NCBI GenBank assembly: GCA_018292915.2
Contig: JACVVK020000382.1
Span: 445,001-509,000 of the forward strand
Reading direction: 5' to 3'
From: Batillaria attramentaria
Taxonomy: Eukaryota; Mollusca; Gastropoda; Batillariidae
Length of the DNA stretch: 64,000 bases
A program made the position numbers and the translations under genes. The notes beneath the pieces were generated by a model, which saw only the letters and a program-made list of their open reading frames with translations, was not told where the DNA came from and did no database searches. Below, piece after piece: positions 36,907-49,897 of this stretch. Each line of letters starts with the position of its first letter. Position 1 is the first letter of the stretch.

Positions 36907-38874
36907 CGCAGAACACAGCCTTCTGGTCACCACTTCCGAGGTCTGCAAGACTCGCTCCAATAAATCATTTGTTAAGTAACTGCATTTGCATTTGGCACAA
37001 AGCTGTTCTTAAATTTGTTCTTAGTGCACTAAAAACATCGATATCGTCTGCCTGAGGGAAGTAGCTCAAATTCTTTGTTGAGTGGATGTGAGTGGTCAGC
37101 GAGAATACTGCACGCCCTGAGCAAGACTACACGCTCATAAATCAGTATCGGTGAGAGACGGAGTCGGTAAGCCAACAGTTTTGGCGGTCGTTTTTGCTAC
37201 ACGAAGTTGTCAGTCTACCAACAATGAAAGACAAGTCTTCGACTCCACTCGACATATAGCCGCGAATTAATCTTTGTTGCTTGCGCAGCGTTAACTGAGC
37301 CTTAACTAACTAACTAATCACTAGACACTTATTCCATTGAATCCGTTCATGGGCCGCTATCACGAGGGTGAACAAAACAGAACAGCATCAATCAAAGGAA
37401 CGCACATATATGACCATGAACAACAAGGCGGACATTTACAGCATATAAAATAATTTGTAACATACACCAAATATAAACATACACCAAGTAAATTGTCAAA
37501 ATAATCTATATCACACTTGCAACAGCGAGGTGTGGCTTTTGAAAGCAAAAACCAGGAATTTCGCCAAGTTGACAATCTTGGCCTCGCTATTGCTTTCCAG
37601 GATACTTATAAACTGTGTCCAATCGAAATCAGGTAAGTCCAGGCTTTGTTATCTCTTTCGTGACATTCTGGTTGCTTCCGTCTTCCCGTAAGCTGGTCGC
37701 TGACATGCAGCGCTACCCCGCCACCTAGTTTTGAATGTTGCTGAAGAAGGAAAGCCGGAAGACCCGGACAGAAACCCCAGACAAGCAGCCCGGAAGCAAG
37801 GAATAATTTTTATACCACAGTTCCAACTGGGGTAGAACCTGTGCTTCACCAAGGCAGCGATGACGGCCGTTCAGTAGCGCACGTGCTGAAGTCGGACGCC
37901 CTACTTGTTAAGAAATTGCTCACCCCGCCCTGCTGCTGAGGACACCTTCAGTGAAAACACATTTTCTACACATTGTGCAAACATGGCGCACCTCTGCACC
38001 TGTCTTCTAGTGACTTTTACACCATTGCGCAGTCGATAGCCTGAACACAGTCATCAACTCAAGGTAAATGTATAGCTGATCTGTGTCCGAATATCGACCG
38101 CCAGAACAACACCAGGAATCTAATGCATGGACACAGCCTTCCGTAGGCTCAGCCTAAAGGCCTAAAGCCTCAGACTTGGCAGTCTCGGCCTAAATTTCTC
38201 GCGTAACCGCAAACGTTTGTGCTTGCTGAAGGGAACCGACGACTATCGGTGTTTAGCCAAACGGTTGAATAATAAAATGGACCAAACGAAGGAAAAGTGT
38301 GTAGCCTATAGTGACGGAGTGGCACCCCTCCTCCCCCCCCCCCACTTCCATCTCCATCCCCTCAACCTTTCTTGTTTCCCAATTCACAGTTGTGGCCGGG
38401 GTGACAGCGGGACCTGCTAGAGCGGCGCTGAGAAAGCAAAGAAGAGGGAGGAAGGCCAAAATCGGGACAAGATGTAGAGTCCGGAATCAAAGCAGTCAGC
38501 CCGGGTGGGCCCTTGCACCTGGCATCCCTAGCCCTTGCTTCTCATCACTTCTGATATTTGTCCAACCGCCGACACCCTGAGAAACACCCCCTCTCCTCCT
38601 CCCTCCCTCCCTCTAACATGCCTTCATAAAGCTGACGTCACGGAGAGGGGTTGAGGGCGGGGAAGAGAAGAAAAAGAAGAAGAAAAGAGAACGACGGACA
38701 GAACGAACTTTTTTCCTCTACGGAAGTGATTTGACCAATGATTAATTTTCAATCAGCCGTTGCTACAACAACCAAAATAAATAAATAAATAAATAAAGAC
38801 TACAGAAAGCAAGGGTAAAAAGAAATAGAAAATTCAAATCTGGCAAGGCTACAGTTACGTAATTTAAAAAAAAA

Positions 38875-38963
<89 letters not shown>

Positions 38964-41900
38964 AGAGAGAGAAAGAGATGAGTTTGAAAGTGTATATTGT
39001 CCAACAACAAATTCTTTTTGTCATTGTATTTCATTATTTTCGAAACAGCTGTTGCTGAATGTAAATATGAAAGAAGAAGAGAAAAGGATCTTCATATCTT
39101 CATATTGTCAACGTTCATCACGATAATTGACACTAAACTAGTATTCCATCTTGTTTCAAATTCAATCCAATTACAGTAAATGTAACGATGTTGTTTGTAC
39201 CGCGTAATTGCCAGGCTCCCCTCGCCAAAGCCCCTCAGCATTACTTCTTTCCTTTTCTCTGCTCCTTGTCTACAGCGACGAATTAAGATAACATTTGCCC
39301 GGGAATACAATCGCCTTATCACCCCAACTAATCGAACAGCTTCCGTCGTCGGCCATCTTGGCAACTAGCCCGCAGCAAATGGTCCGGAGGGCGTAGCTTG
39401 GTCGTGTCGCGAGGCCTGCTTATCACGTGTGATAATATTTCACCCAGGGAGACGCGCAAGCCACGTACACATTAAGTCCCTACTGGAAAAACACCCCCTT
39501 GAGACAAGGACCTCGCCCCTTGGGTGCGCATGCGCGCTTTCAGTGCCATGTTGGAGTTTTATTGAAGCTAACGAGGGACGCGGCTTTCTGATCTCTTCCA
39601 CCCTGGGGGTCCCCCAGCGTTCAGGGAGCAGAAAATGATATTTGATATTTTTACAGCAAAATAATTATGTAGCCTGGTTGTCGAACAGGGGCCTGACTCA
39701 GTGACGATGTGGGAAATCGTGGCCAATAAAAGGGGGGAAAAAAATAAAGTGGTGTGTGAGCAATAGATCAGTTTTAAGTCAGATGGAAAATTTTGGAGAT
39801 GCGTTCGGTGCACCAGTTGTTTTAATCTGGTTACCTGGTTGCATATATATCTTGTTTAACACAGTTAAGTTCGTACCTCGAACGAGTGTCCAACTTTTTT
39901 TTCTTTTTTTTTTTTTTTTTTCTTTTTTTTTTTTGGTGTTTTTTTTTTTGTTTTTTTTTTCAGTTTTGACCTTGTACGCGAAAACCAGGCAAGATTAACA
40001 GTTCCTTGACGGCTCATACTGCAGCAGACTCGAGTATAATCAATCAGCAACACTCCCGCTACGTCAAATTGAAATCCATGCAGGCATAAATCAATTATGA
40101 TTTTTTTTTTTTTTTTTTTTAGTGAGGCCACTTGTGTGCACAACACCAAACTTACTTGGTAAGAACTGAGTTAATCTTGCTTCCAAGCAATTCTTGAAAA
40201 AAAAATTAAAAACTAAACAAAACAAAACAAACTTGCTTCTGCAGAACAATTTAGTAGGGGGGGGGGGGGGGGCAGTGCGAAGCGTGGTGCCAGTGTTGCG
40301 CAGTCCATGTTTGCAGTTTGTGCTCGACTGTCATAATCAACATTTAGATCTAGATGGATTTACAGCCCGCGCTAGCTACTCTCTCGCCACCTGCCGCTCA
40401 TTAGTGAGAGTTCTCTCCCCGGAGCACGCTGCGGCAAGAGATTATCGTTCTTGTCTACATGTGCGCAGGGGTTTTTCACTTAGTCTCACTTGATGCTTTT
40501 TTTTTTCCCCAACCTCTTCTTTCTTTTCTTTTATTTTTTTTTTAACTTGAAGAAGCAAACACACCATTAAAGATAAAAATGCACTCAAATGTGAAATACT
40601 TTCAGCAGCGGGTGCCAGTGTGATATTTAAATTACTGAGTGAACGAGATATTAATGGGAGGGTATTATACATTATTGGGCACGTGTTTAACGTGCTGGCT
40701 GCTTAATTCTTTTCACACAACTCAGAGGACATCAAGTCAAGGCGGCGCATAAGTAATTGGTGTGTAAAAGATGCCAGCCATACTTTGTTTGTTTGTTTGT
40801 TTGTTTGTTTGTTTGTTTGTTTGTTTGTTTTGCTGTTGTTTGTTTTGTTTGTTGCTGTTGACTTTTGTTGTTGTTTTAACAATGTTCGCAAATAACAGCA
40901 TGTCTGCTGAATCATTTGTACATGTGCTCTGAGCTCTCGGGAAAAGAAAAAAATGTGTCGAGTCATGACGTCACATCCTGTGTCAAGGTCAGGGCGTACC
41001 CGGCACAGCGGACCGAAAAGCGTGTAGACATGTGTGCTTGTTCTATTCATAGCCTGAGTGCCCGGGCCAAGAAAAGTAGTTCACGGTTTCTAAATCCCCG
41101 AGAACGAACGATGCCAAACTCCGCTGCCCCTAAACGGGACTCGAACCGCAAGCCTCTAAGCGCGGGCGGAGACGTTACCACCACGACTCCACTGCCCCCC
41201 CCCCCCCAACCTAGTCGCTCGCCTCCTTCAGGACTCAGGCTGTCTTGAGTAGTGGTGTCGGTGTCAGTGTCAACCGCTCCAGTGGCCTCTTGACCCCAGA
41301 TGGGGGTCACACGCGCCGCGCGCGCGCTGCCTTCAATTAAAGTGTTGACCTGACCCTGTGGCAAAACAACTGGCCAGCACACGCGTCTGTTGACCACGTG
41401 TGTTTTCAGACACGGAACAGGCGGCTTAGAACAAGGATAACATGAGCGCCAAGCCATTGTCCTAGTCATGAACAAAACGCAAGAAGTCTGAAGACAGTTC
41501 CTGACAGTTTATGGAGTTATCCACATGAACACAGAGCTATTGTCCTAGTCCTGAATGAAACACAAGAAGACTGAGGACAGTTAGGATACAAACCACTTGA
41601 CTTATACAAAGGACGGCACGGGTCAACGTTTCGGCTTTCGTCTTCCTCAGGACATAAACAAATGGGACATAACTTCAACAAACACAAAGTAACTCTGTTC
41701 ACATACTGAGATTAACACGGCGCGGGAAAAAAACTTTTATTTGTTTAACTTGTAACCGCTTCGCAGTCATTACCGTTTCCATTTCAGTTCTTGGCAGTTT
41801 ATCGAGTTATCTCACATGAACGTAAAGAAATTGTCCTAGTCATGAACAAAACGCAAGACGACTGAAGACAGTTCCTGTCAGTTTACAGAGTTATCTCACA

Positions 41901-44900
41901 TGAACACAAAGCTATTGTCCTAGTCATGAACAAAACGCAAGACGACTGAAATGAGACAGTTCTTAACAGTTTATCGAGTTATCTCACACGAACACAAAGC
42001 TATTGTCCTGGTCATGAACAAAACGCAAGGTGACTGAAGACAGTTCCTGTCAGTTTACAGATTTATCCAACATGAACACAAAACTATTGTCCTAGTCATG
42101 AACAAATCGCAAGAAGACTGAGGAGAGTTCCTGCCAGTTTATGGAGTTATCTCACGGAGAATGCCCTGAAATGTGTCCTGCCTAATTTGTGAAATTGCCT
42201 CATTCATGAAATAAGCAGGTGACTTTGCCTTACATGTGAAATAGTTTTGAGCAGCTGGTCAATTCATGAAATACGCAACCAGTCGTAATCAAGATACTGA
42301 CAAGACTCTGAATTGGAGTTCACACACTTGTTTCGCACACAAGACCAAGTAGCATAAAAATAAAAAGGTAGAGGTATGGGCTCTTTGGACCACAGGTTAA
42401 GGTACGGGGTGGTGGTGTTGGTGGTGTTGGTGGTGGTGGTGGTGGTGGTAGATTTCCTTTCTTTTTTTCTTTTTTCTTTTTAATTCTTGAGTTTGCCCAA
42501 TTCATGAACTAGGCAGTTTGGTCTGATTCATGCAATAGGTAGCCTGTTTCGTGAATCATTCATCGGCAGCTTTTCAAAATAATTTCACATTATAAACAAG
42601 ACATGGGCTGCCTGGTTCACATATTAAGCAAAGTCACTTACCGCCTATTTCATGATTTAAGCAATTTCACAAATAATTATCAGGCACGACATACGTATGC
42701 ATTTGCTGTTCATTTTTACATAGTTCTGATGTGATGTAATCTATGACTTGCGAGATTTGTATATTTTATTCTCACCTTCACGACACCGAAGGCAAAACTC
42801 TCACGTGAGAGATACAGAGGTTTTATTGAATACGGTACGGATACGGTTGCTTAGATGTTTGTGAGTTTAACGTCTATTTCCGAGCTCCACAATAGAGTAA
42901 TGCCGCGGCAAACGACGCAGCAAACAAAACAAAAACCGCCACATTTTTTTTTTGTGTGTGTCCCAGCCCGAAATTCGAACTTACGACACGGTCAAAGTTT
43001 GTAAATATTTTGTATGTGGCGGTAAATTTGAAATGTAGACTGTATACATGTCCATCGGAACATTCAATTTTTTTCATGACTTTAATGCCATTTAAACATT
43101 TGCACTACACTAGAACGAGAGGCAGAGGATTCTAGAAATAAGGAAGAAAAAGGAAGATGACAAATGACTCGAGGCTTTGTCTTGCGTGGCTTACTGCGTT
43201 CGGGCTAACTTTCTTATTTGTGTTTGTGACATGGCTCTATTTCGGTATTTGTTTGATCATGTAGGCTCATGTTTGTAGTACATACAAATGACCGATTTGT
43301 CATTGTTTCTGTATAGCAAGTGTATGTACCCAAAACAGGTTGGGTTTTGTTTTTTTGTTTTTTTTTGTTTTTTTTGTTTTTTGGGGGGGGGGTGGTATGG
43401 CCAATGCTCGGGTCGTGAGTTCGAATCCCGACTGGGGCCAAATATTTGTGCTGGCCTTCTTCTCGCTGTCCAGTCTCTGATATCACCCTTACGTGTTGGA
43501 AAAGGACGTTAAACTCCCAAACACCCACCCACCCCAACCTCTTTAAATGTCATGAGGTTAAAAAGGGGGGGGGGGGAGGAAAAAAAACCGCAAGCGTAAT
43601 CATAGCATAATTTCACAATAATTGGAAACATACGACACTACGAGGTGTCCATGTGTGCAGGAGCGCGGGCTGATCTTGGCGTTTAATTGAGTCAGTTTAC
43701 TGCTCGCCACTTTGCTGCCGATTTCCCCGTGATACTGGAGGCGATTAAAGGATTTATGGCGGGAATTAAACTTCCTTACTGCTGCTCGCCCGGAAATGAA
43801 GGCGCGAGGGGGGAAAACTGGAAGAAGCAAGGAGGCGACTGTGTCACGTACTTTGGAACAGTTAGGAAGATGACCCAAGAGGGTGGGTGGGTGTTTGGGG
43901 GTTTAACGTCCTTTGCCACCACATACGGGCGATATCAAAGACGGGGCAACGATGAAAACGCCAGCACAAATATTTGGCCCCAGCCGGGTTACGAACTCAC
44001 GAACCGAGCATTAGAAGTCCAACGCTCTACCATTCGGACACCCCGGCTCCCCGATGACCCAAGAGACGGACAAATAGAAAAGATAACCATGATAGAATAT
44101 ACACATTTAGTCTCGCGCAAAATAAACTAGATGCTTTTGTTTTTGGAACTGTATGCAAGAAAATAGTCAAAAGGTCAAAAGTATTTTTGCAGAGTGTATC
44201 ACAAGTCGCCAAAGAAGGGTATGACAAGTGAAACAACCCTATTTTACCCATTCAAGTGATGCGCGATTAATTAAGGAATTTGAAACATTTACGGTTTCCG
44301 ACTGAATTTAAAGGAGTTAGAAATTATAACGTTTTTAATAGAATTAAGGTATTGTTTTATTTTGCAACTCAGAAAAAATATGATTTCTTTCATTTGTGGC
44401 AATGTCAGTCACATTTCGAAGCAAGTTTCGATGGACATTTTTGTTCATAGCACTGTACGCAAAACGACACCTCAAAAGACAAACGTTTTGCAGAGCAAGT
44501 CACGAGACACTCGGAAAGCGTATGGCGGTGTATGAAACGTTCTCAATTACCCAATTAACGTGATAAACGACTCCCACATAATCAGTTGTTTTACATTCAC
44601 GATTTCCGGCTGGATTTCCAGTGAATGGTGATCACTCTTCACATGACCACCAAGGTCATTTAATTGTCAGGCTAAAGCAGCATAAGCAATTTGGAACTGT
44701 TTTCATTTCTGGCAGCGCCAATCTTCGCCGCATCCCGGCGACTGGAACCCGCCGTTTCTACGCAATGAGACAGTCAGCCATATTTTGCAGAGTAACGAGC
44801 GTTAATCTGACCAGTTCCAACATCAGGCAGTGTCAGAACCTTCAAAGACTAGAAGGACGTTCATGTTGACGGCTTAGGGCACCAGCGGTTGCTACTCAGC

Positions 44901-44989
44901 GTTACAAAAAAAATTCTTTTTACCACGAGCAGTATCCCTGTTTCATGAACTCTCTACGCGATGAGATTTCAGACTCTCTGTAATAGGTG

Positions 44990-45070
<81 letters not shown>

Positions 45071-48000
45071 AGAGAGAGAGAGAGAGAGAGAGAGGTTAGA
45101 TATATGATTATCTTAAGTCATGCATATTCGATTTTATGTTATTAAATCTTAAGTTTTGCGGCCATGTCTTGTTGCTCTTATGTTTTTATGTCATGTTTCT
45201 TGTGTGATGCAGTGTATCTGGGCAAATCCATTTTTAGGGATGAATAAAGTATTTTCAATTTAATTCAATTCGATGTTCTAGGACCAGGACAAAACTCACC
45301 AGGTCTGGTGCAGTTCTTGTGAGCTCCGGGCTTGTCCAGGCTGTAGCTGGACGGTTGACTGAGAGCACGTGAAAAATGTTCGTCCACAACTGTAGCAGGA
45401 TCCCCGCTGAAGTAGGTGAAGAGGACACAATTGGACGTCAGGTACTGGGTGCCCCGGGGTTGGCTCTCCCTGTCCCCGTCCCTGGGGATCTTGTCCCCGG
45501 GGAGGGGCCTGCAGACCCCGCGCTACTCCCGCCACCATCGCTCAAAGTCGTTGTGCTGGTCGCTGATGGGGGAGGATGGACGCCGTCGTACATGGACGGC
45601 ACGCCGAACTTCTGCAACATCCGCAACCAGGGAAGTTAGTGTCGTCAGATTGGGAGGCGATTCATCAGATGGAGAATAATACTTCATCCGGGACACGAGG
45701 AAAAGTTCAGTAACAGTTACTAACATAACATAGGAAGCCCACAGCAGTACTGAAATGATTCAGAGGGTGGACGGGTAGTCTGAGTCAAGGCAAGCCAAAT
45801 GGTGTCACAGTACCCCGACAATGACAAAAATGTACAGAATCACGAAGCTAAATGATTAAAGGTTGCGACTATAACTCTTTCAAATACAGTCTTCACAAAA
45901 AGTTAAGGACCAGTCAACATAATGGGTGAAAGTTTCAATAAATCAGAAAAAAATAAACGAATAAGATTTTTCCCGTAAATTTCGGTAGCAAGGTTAAGGG
46001 GTAATTAGTGAACATGGCGACCACTGTGTGGATGGCACATGCGCGTCACACAGCATGCTTGGCGCGTTTGAAAATCTGCAATTTCGGCAAAACTAGACCG
46101 AGTGTCAGTGTTCAGTGAGCGATACCTGGGGCTTTCTGCACGGCAAAAATGAGATGCAGGTCAAAGAATGCATCCCTGGTTATGAACTGTGCTCATTTGT
46201 TTGCCTACATAAGCCGCCGTTTCAGCGATGTTCAGCACTACACCAGCATGCCACCACGACAAAAGTTGAATGATATTTGCAAGTGGTCCTTAACTTTTTG
46301 TGAAGGCTGTAATAATAACCAAGTGTACTAAATCAACAATGTACTTTTGCAACTAGCGGACTGTTGGTCTTCAAACTGAATGCTTTCTTTCTCTTTCTCT
46401 TTCGCTCTGCCACCTTCCCTAAAATCCAGCACCTCCACCGAATCCTTCAGGAGCCACCTGAAGACCTATCTCTTCTGAAAGTTCTGATGCGGACTCCACC
46501 CCACCCCCCTGCAGACTCCACCCCCTTCTCCTGTTTTTTGTTAAAACTTATCATCCCCCCCCCCCCGCGCTACGAGCATGCTGGGCATGGAGTTTTTCAG
46601 CGCGTTACAAGACATCATCATCATCATCATCATCATCTCTTTTTCCATCTGTTTTTCAAAGGTGTAGTGCCTTCTGTTGGTCAAGAAAGTGAGTTGGAAG
46701 ACGGAGACAGGAGGAAAAAAAAACGTCTGTACAAAGTTTTTACGCCCTTTGGTATTCGAACCCACTACCTTCCGTTCTACAATCCGACGTCCAGCGAACT
46801 TAGCTATTTCAATCTCCAAAGTGAATCAGATCTCGTTCAAATTTACACGGGCAATTCCCAACTATCTGCCCGAAATGCGATGTTGGTTACGCAATTTCTC
46901 ACAAACCAGAATTGCCGTGAGCAAACTATTGTTTTCAGTTTAACAAAATATACCTTTCCCTACACCGGTATTTTTAAAAGAACGTCGTGTAGTGCCCAAC
47001 ACGTGAAACAGAAATGGCGTAACTGACATGGCGCAGTTTCAGTTCAGAACTGCCTGCTGACAAAATATGATTTTCTAAGGTACAGATTTTCTGGTAAACA
47101 GTGACATTAGATTTCAGTTTTTATACACACCAAAGTCAGTGTCTTTGGGTGTAGCAGGCTTTCCTTTAACTTAAGATGTGAAGAACCGTTGTCATAAAAT
47201 ACGAAATAATCAACCGTGACGACGAAGTCGGGACAGAAACAAAAAATGTGCACAAGTCACTAGAAGTCAGTAATGCAAAAACCAACGCTGACAGAACGCC
47301 CATTTGATGGTCTAACGAAACGAGAGAACTTTGGCGCTTTTGTTGTGAATATCTCATAAACATTTAGCCAGTTAAATGAGAATTGAAAGTTTATAAAGGT
47401 TTTTGTTAAACAGAGAAACTCTTATGATGAAGTGAAATCCACAAAGTCAGGACTGACGTTCAGAAAGTTCAAACACTAGACAGTAACGCAAAAATCAACG
47501 GTTGAACGCATTCCACGGAAACCCAGACAGGAAACGAAAGATGATAAGTTGTAATGACGGAACGATCTGTCGGAGAGTTTAATAAATCTGTGTGAGGTTT
47601 AGATTACACATAAATTATTCGTAACGAAAAACAAAAACAAAACCGATTCCAACAAAATAAGACAACACAAGAAGGAGAAGACGAAGAAGTGAAAAAAAAA
47701 AATTGTTTGCCACTTGATTTTTTTTTTCAATTGAATTGATGTCGTATGCAAACAGCGTTAAGATTCACCTGTCTTCATGGGTGTAATTTTTCAAATGTAA
47801 GTCAGAGACTACAAATGGTTTCCAAATTTCACGGAAAGAAACAGTACTTCCACTTGTTCATTACTTGAAAGCAAGCTGTCTGCTAGAACGACAGAGAAGT
47901 TTGCGGGTCACGGTTTGTCTGAGCTCATGTTTTTTCCAGACGCTAAAGTTTCGCTGTTGCCCAAGGATGTTTGTCATGGTCTCATAATCAAATAAGTTGT

Positions 48001-49400
48001 AAGTGCTTTTGAAGTGTGTGTGTGTGTGTGTGTGTGTGTGTTGTGTGTGTGTGTGTGTGTGTGTGTGTGAGATAATGTAGGAGTGGATTAAGCGCCGACC
48101 TTGAAGTGGGAGAGGGCGGGGTCAGGGGGTGGCTAATTACCCGTAAAAGTGAACTGCGGCTTCATCATTTCACCTTGCACAAATTTTCTCGGTGAACTTT
48201 AAAAAAAGTAAAAGAAAGGAGCAAGCACTGAATGCTTTTTGCGGCATAAAGTTGTCAATGCTAGAATTCTCAGGCACCCGTAATGTTGTTGCTGTTGTGG
48301 TTGGGGGGAACCGAAAAAGACTCCAGGAACTGCAGTCCATGCAGAAAATTCCCCCTACCCGCTTCCTGGAATGACGACACTCTCTACTTATCGCCAAGCT
48401 CAAGGCGGCAAAGCATTCACCAGATTATTGTTGTTAAACTTGGCCATGCGAGGAAGTTCAGGCAGGTATGCTAGTCACGGGGCCGCCATGCGTGACAGGG
48501 CAAGGAGGGGTGGGGAGGGACGGGAGGGGTGACGGGGGGGGGGATGGTTATAGTAACCAAGTCCTGTTCCAACCTCTCAAAACCTCCCCCCCCCCCCAAC
48601 CCCATCCCTCCCTCCTTTCCCCCCTCCTCCCTCCTCTACCCGGACTGTAGTGACGATGCGAAGCGTGCAGGGTGCGCGTGCCTGATTTCAGTCGGGAATG
48701 TTTTGAACTCCACTTGTTTGTGCAGCGATTATGTCCCCATGGTGAGGGCGCTGTGCCCGATACGAGGGGACTTGGGGGCAGGGGGCAAAAAAAAATTGTT
48801 GCCGGACAAAAAGCAGACTCTGCCGGTAAATTTTGTCAAGTTACTGGCTGGTTTTAGCCCGGCTTTGAGCCGCGAACAAGTTTTGGCCGGAAAAGACGGT
48901 GCGCTTTGTCTGGTGTGAACTACTGACATACGTTTATGCTTTCACTGATAAATTTCAGTTATGCCTTGTTTCAGTTTCAGATATTAACGGTACAACACCG
49001 TTTTGCATCCAGTCGCTAATCTGAGCGAGTATAGCTAGGAACGAAGCCATAAAATCGATGATCCGACCAGTGTTGTCAGGGGTTTTTGTTGTTGTTGTTG
49101 TTGCTGTTTTGTTTTGGGTGGGTTTTTTTTGGTTGTTGTTGCTGTTGTTGTTATTGTTGTTTTTGGTTGTTGGTTTTGTTGGTTTTTTGTTTTTTTTTGT
49201 TTTTTTTTTGGGGGGGAGGGTTGCTTGTTGTTTTGTTTGTTTTGGTGTGTTTTGTTTTTTGTTTGTTTGTTGTTGGTTTCTTTGTTTTTGGTTGTTTGGG
49301 TTTTTTTGTTTTTTGTTTTGTTTGGTTGGTTGGTTGTTTTTTTGTTTTTGTTTTTTTTTGGGGGGGGGAGGGGGGGTGTTAATGGTCTCAGAAATAAAGC

Positions 49401-49433
<33 letters not shown>

Positions 49434-49829
49434 CTCCATCTAACTCAAATTTCAGCCGTCTCTCGGCACGAAGCAGAACAGACACAACAAACCGAAAGTG
49501 GGGGTAACCTTCCTCCGCTGATGCGAATACGGCATTCAGCAGATTTTAACAAATTGAGAGAACTCAAGAAAAAAAAAAAAAAAAAAGCAAGACTGCCGTA
49601 TTTTCACAACCACGCTTTAGAAATAGAAAGTAGACTTAGAGAGGATGAGCCCAAGTTCTCGTTAGCTGTTGTTTGTTTGTCCTGATTCTCTCCTGTATTT
49701 CTAAGCACAGCTGACGATTATGACTTCAAGTCTTCCCGTGGACTAACTCTGCCCTGTATAAGTGAACATTGCGTCTGATCGGATCATGGATCGGGTCGGA
49801 TAGCATCGGATTTGATTAGACCGGAATGG

Positions 49830-49897
<68 letters not shown>

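Noticed and set aside
45430..45520. Programmed -1 frameshifting or a micro-intron to join the exon-2 frames
   Set aside because: No canonical slippery heptamer in frame, and the only phase-compatible internal intron would be about 35 nt with no proper signals.
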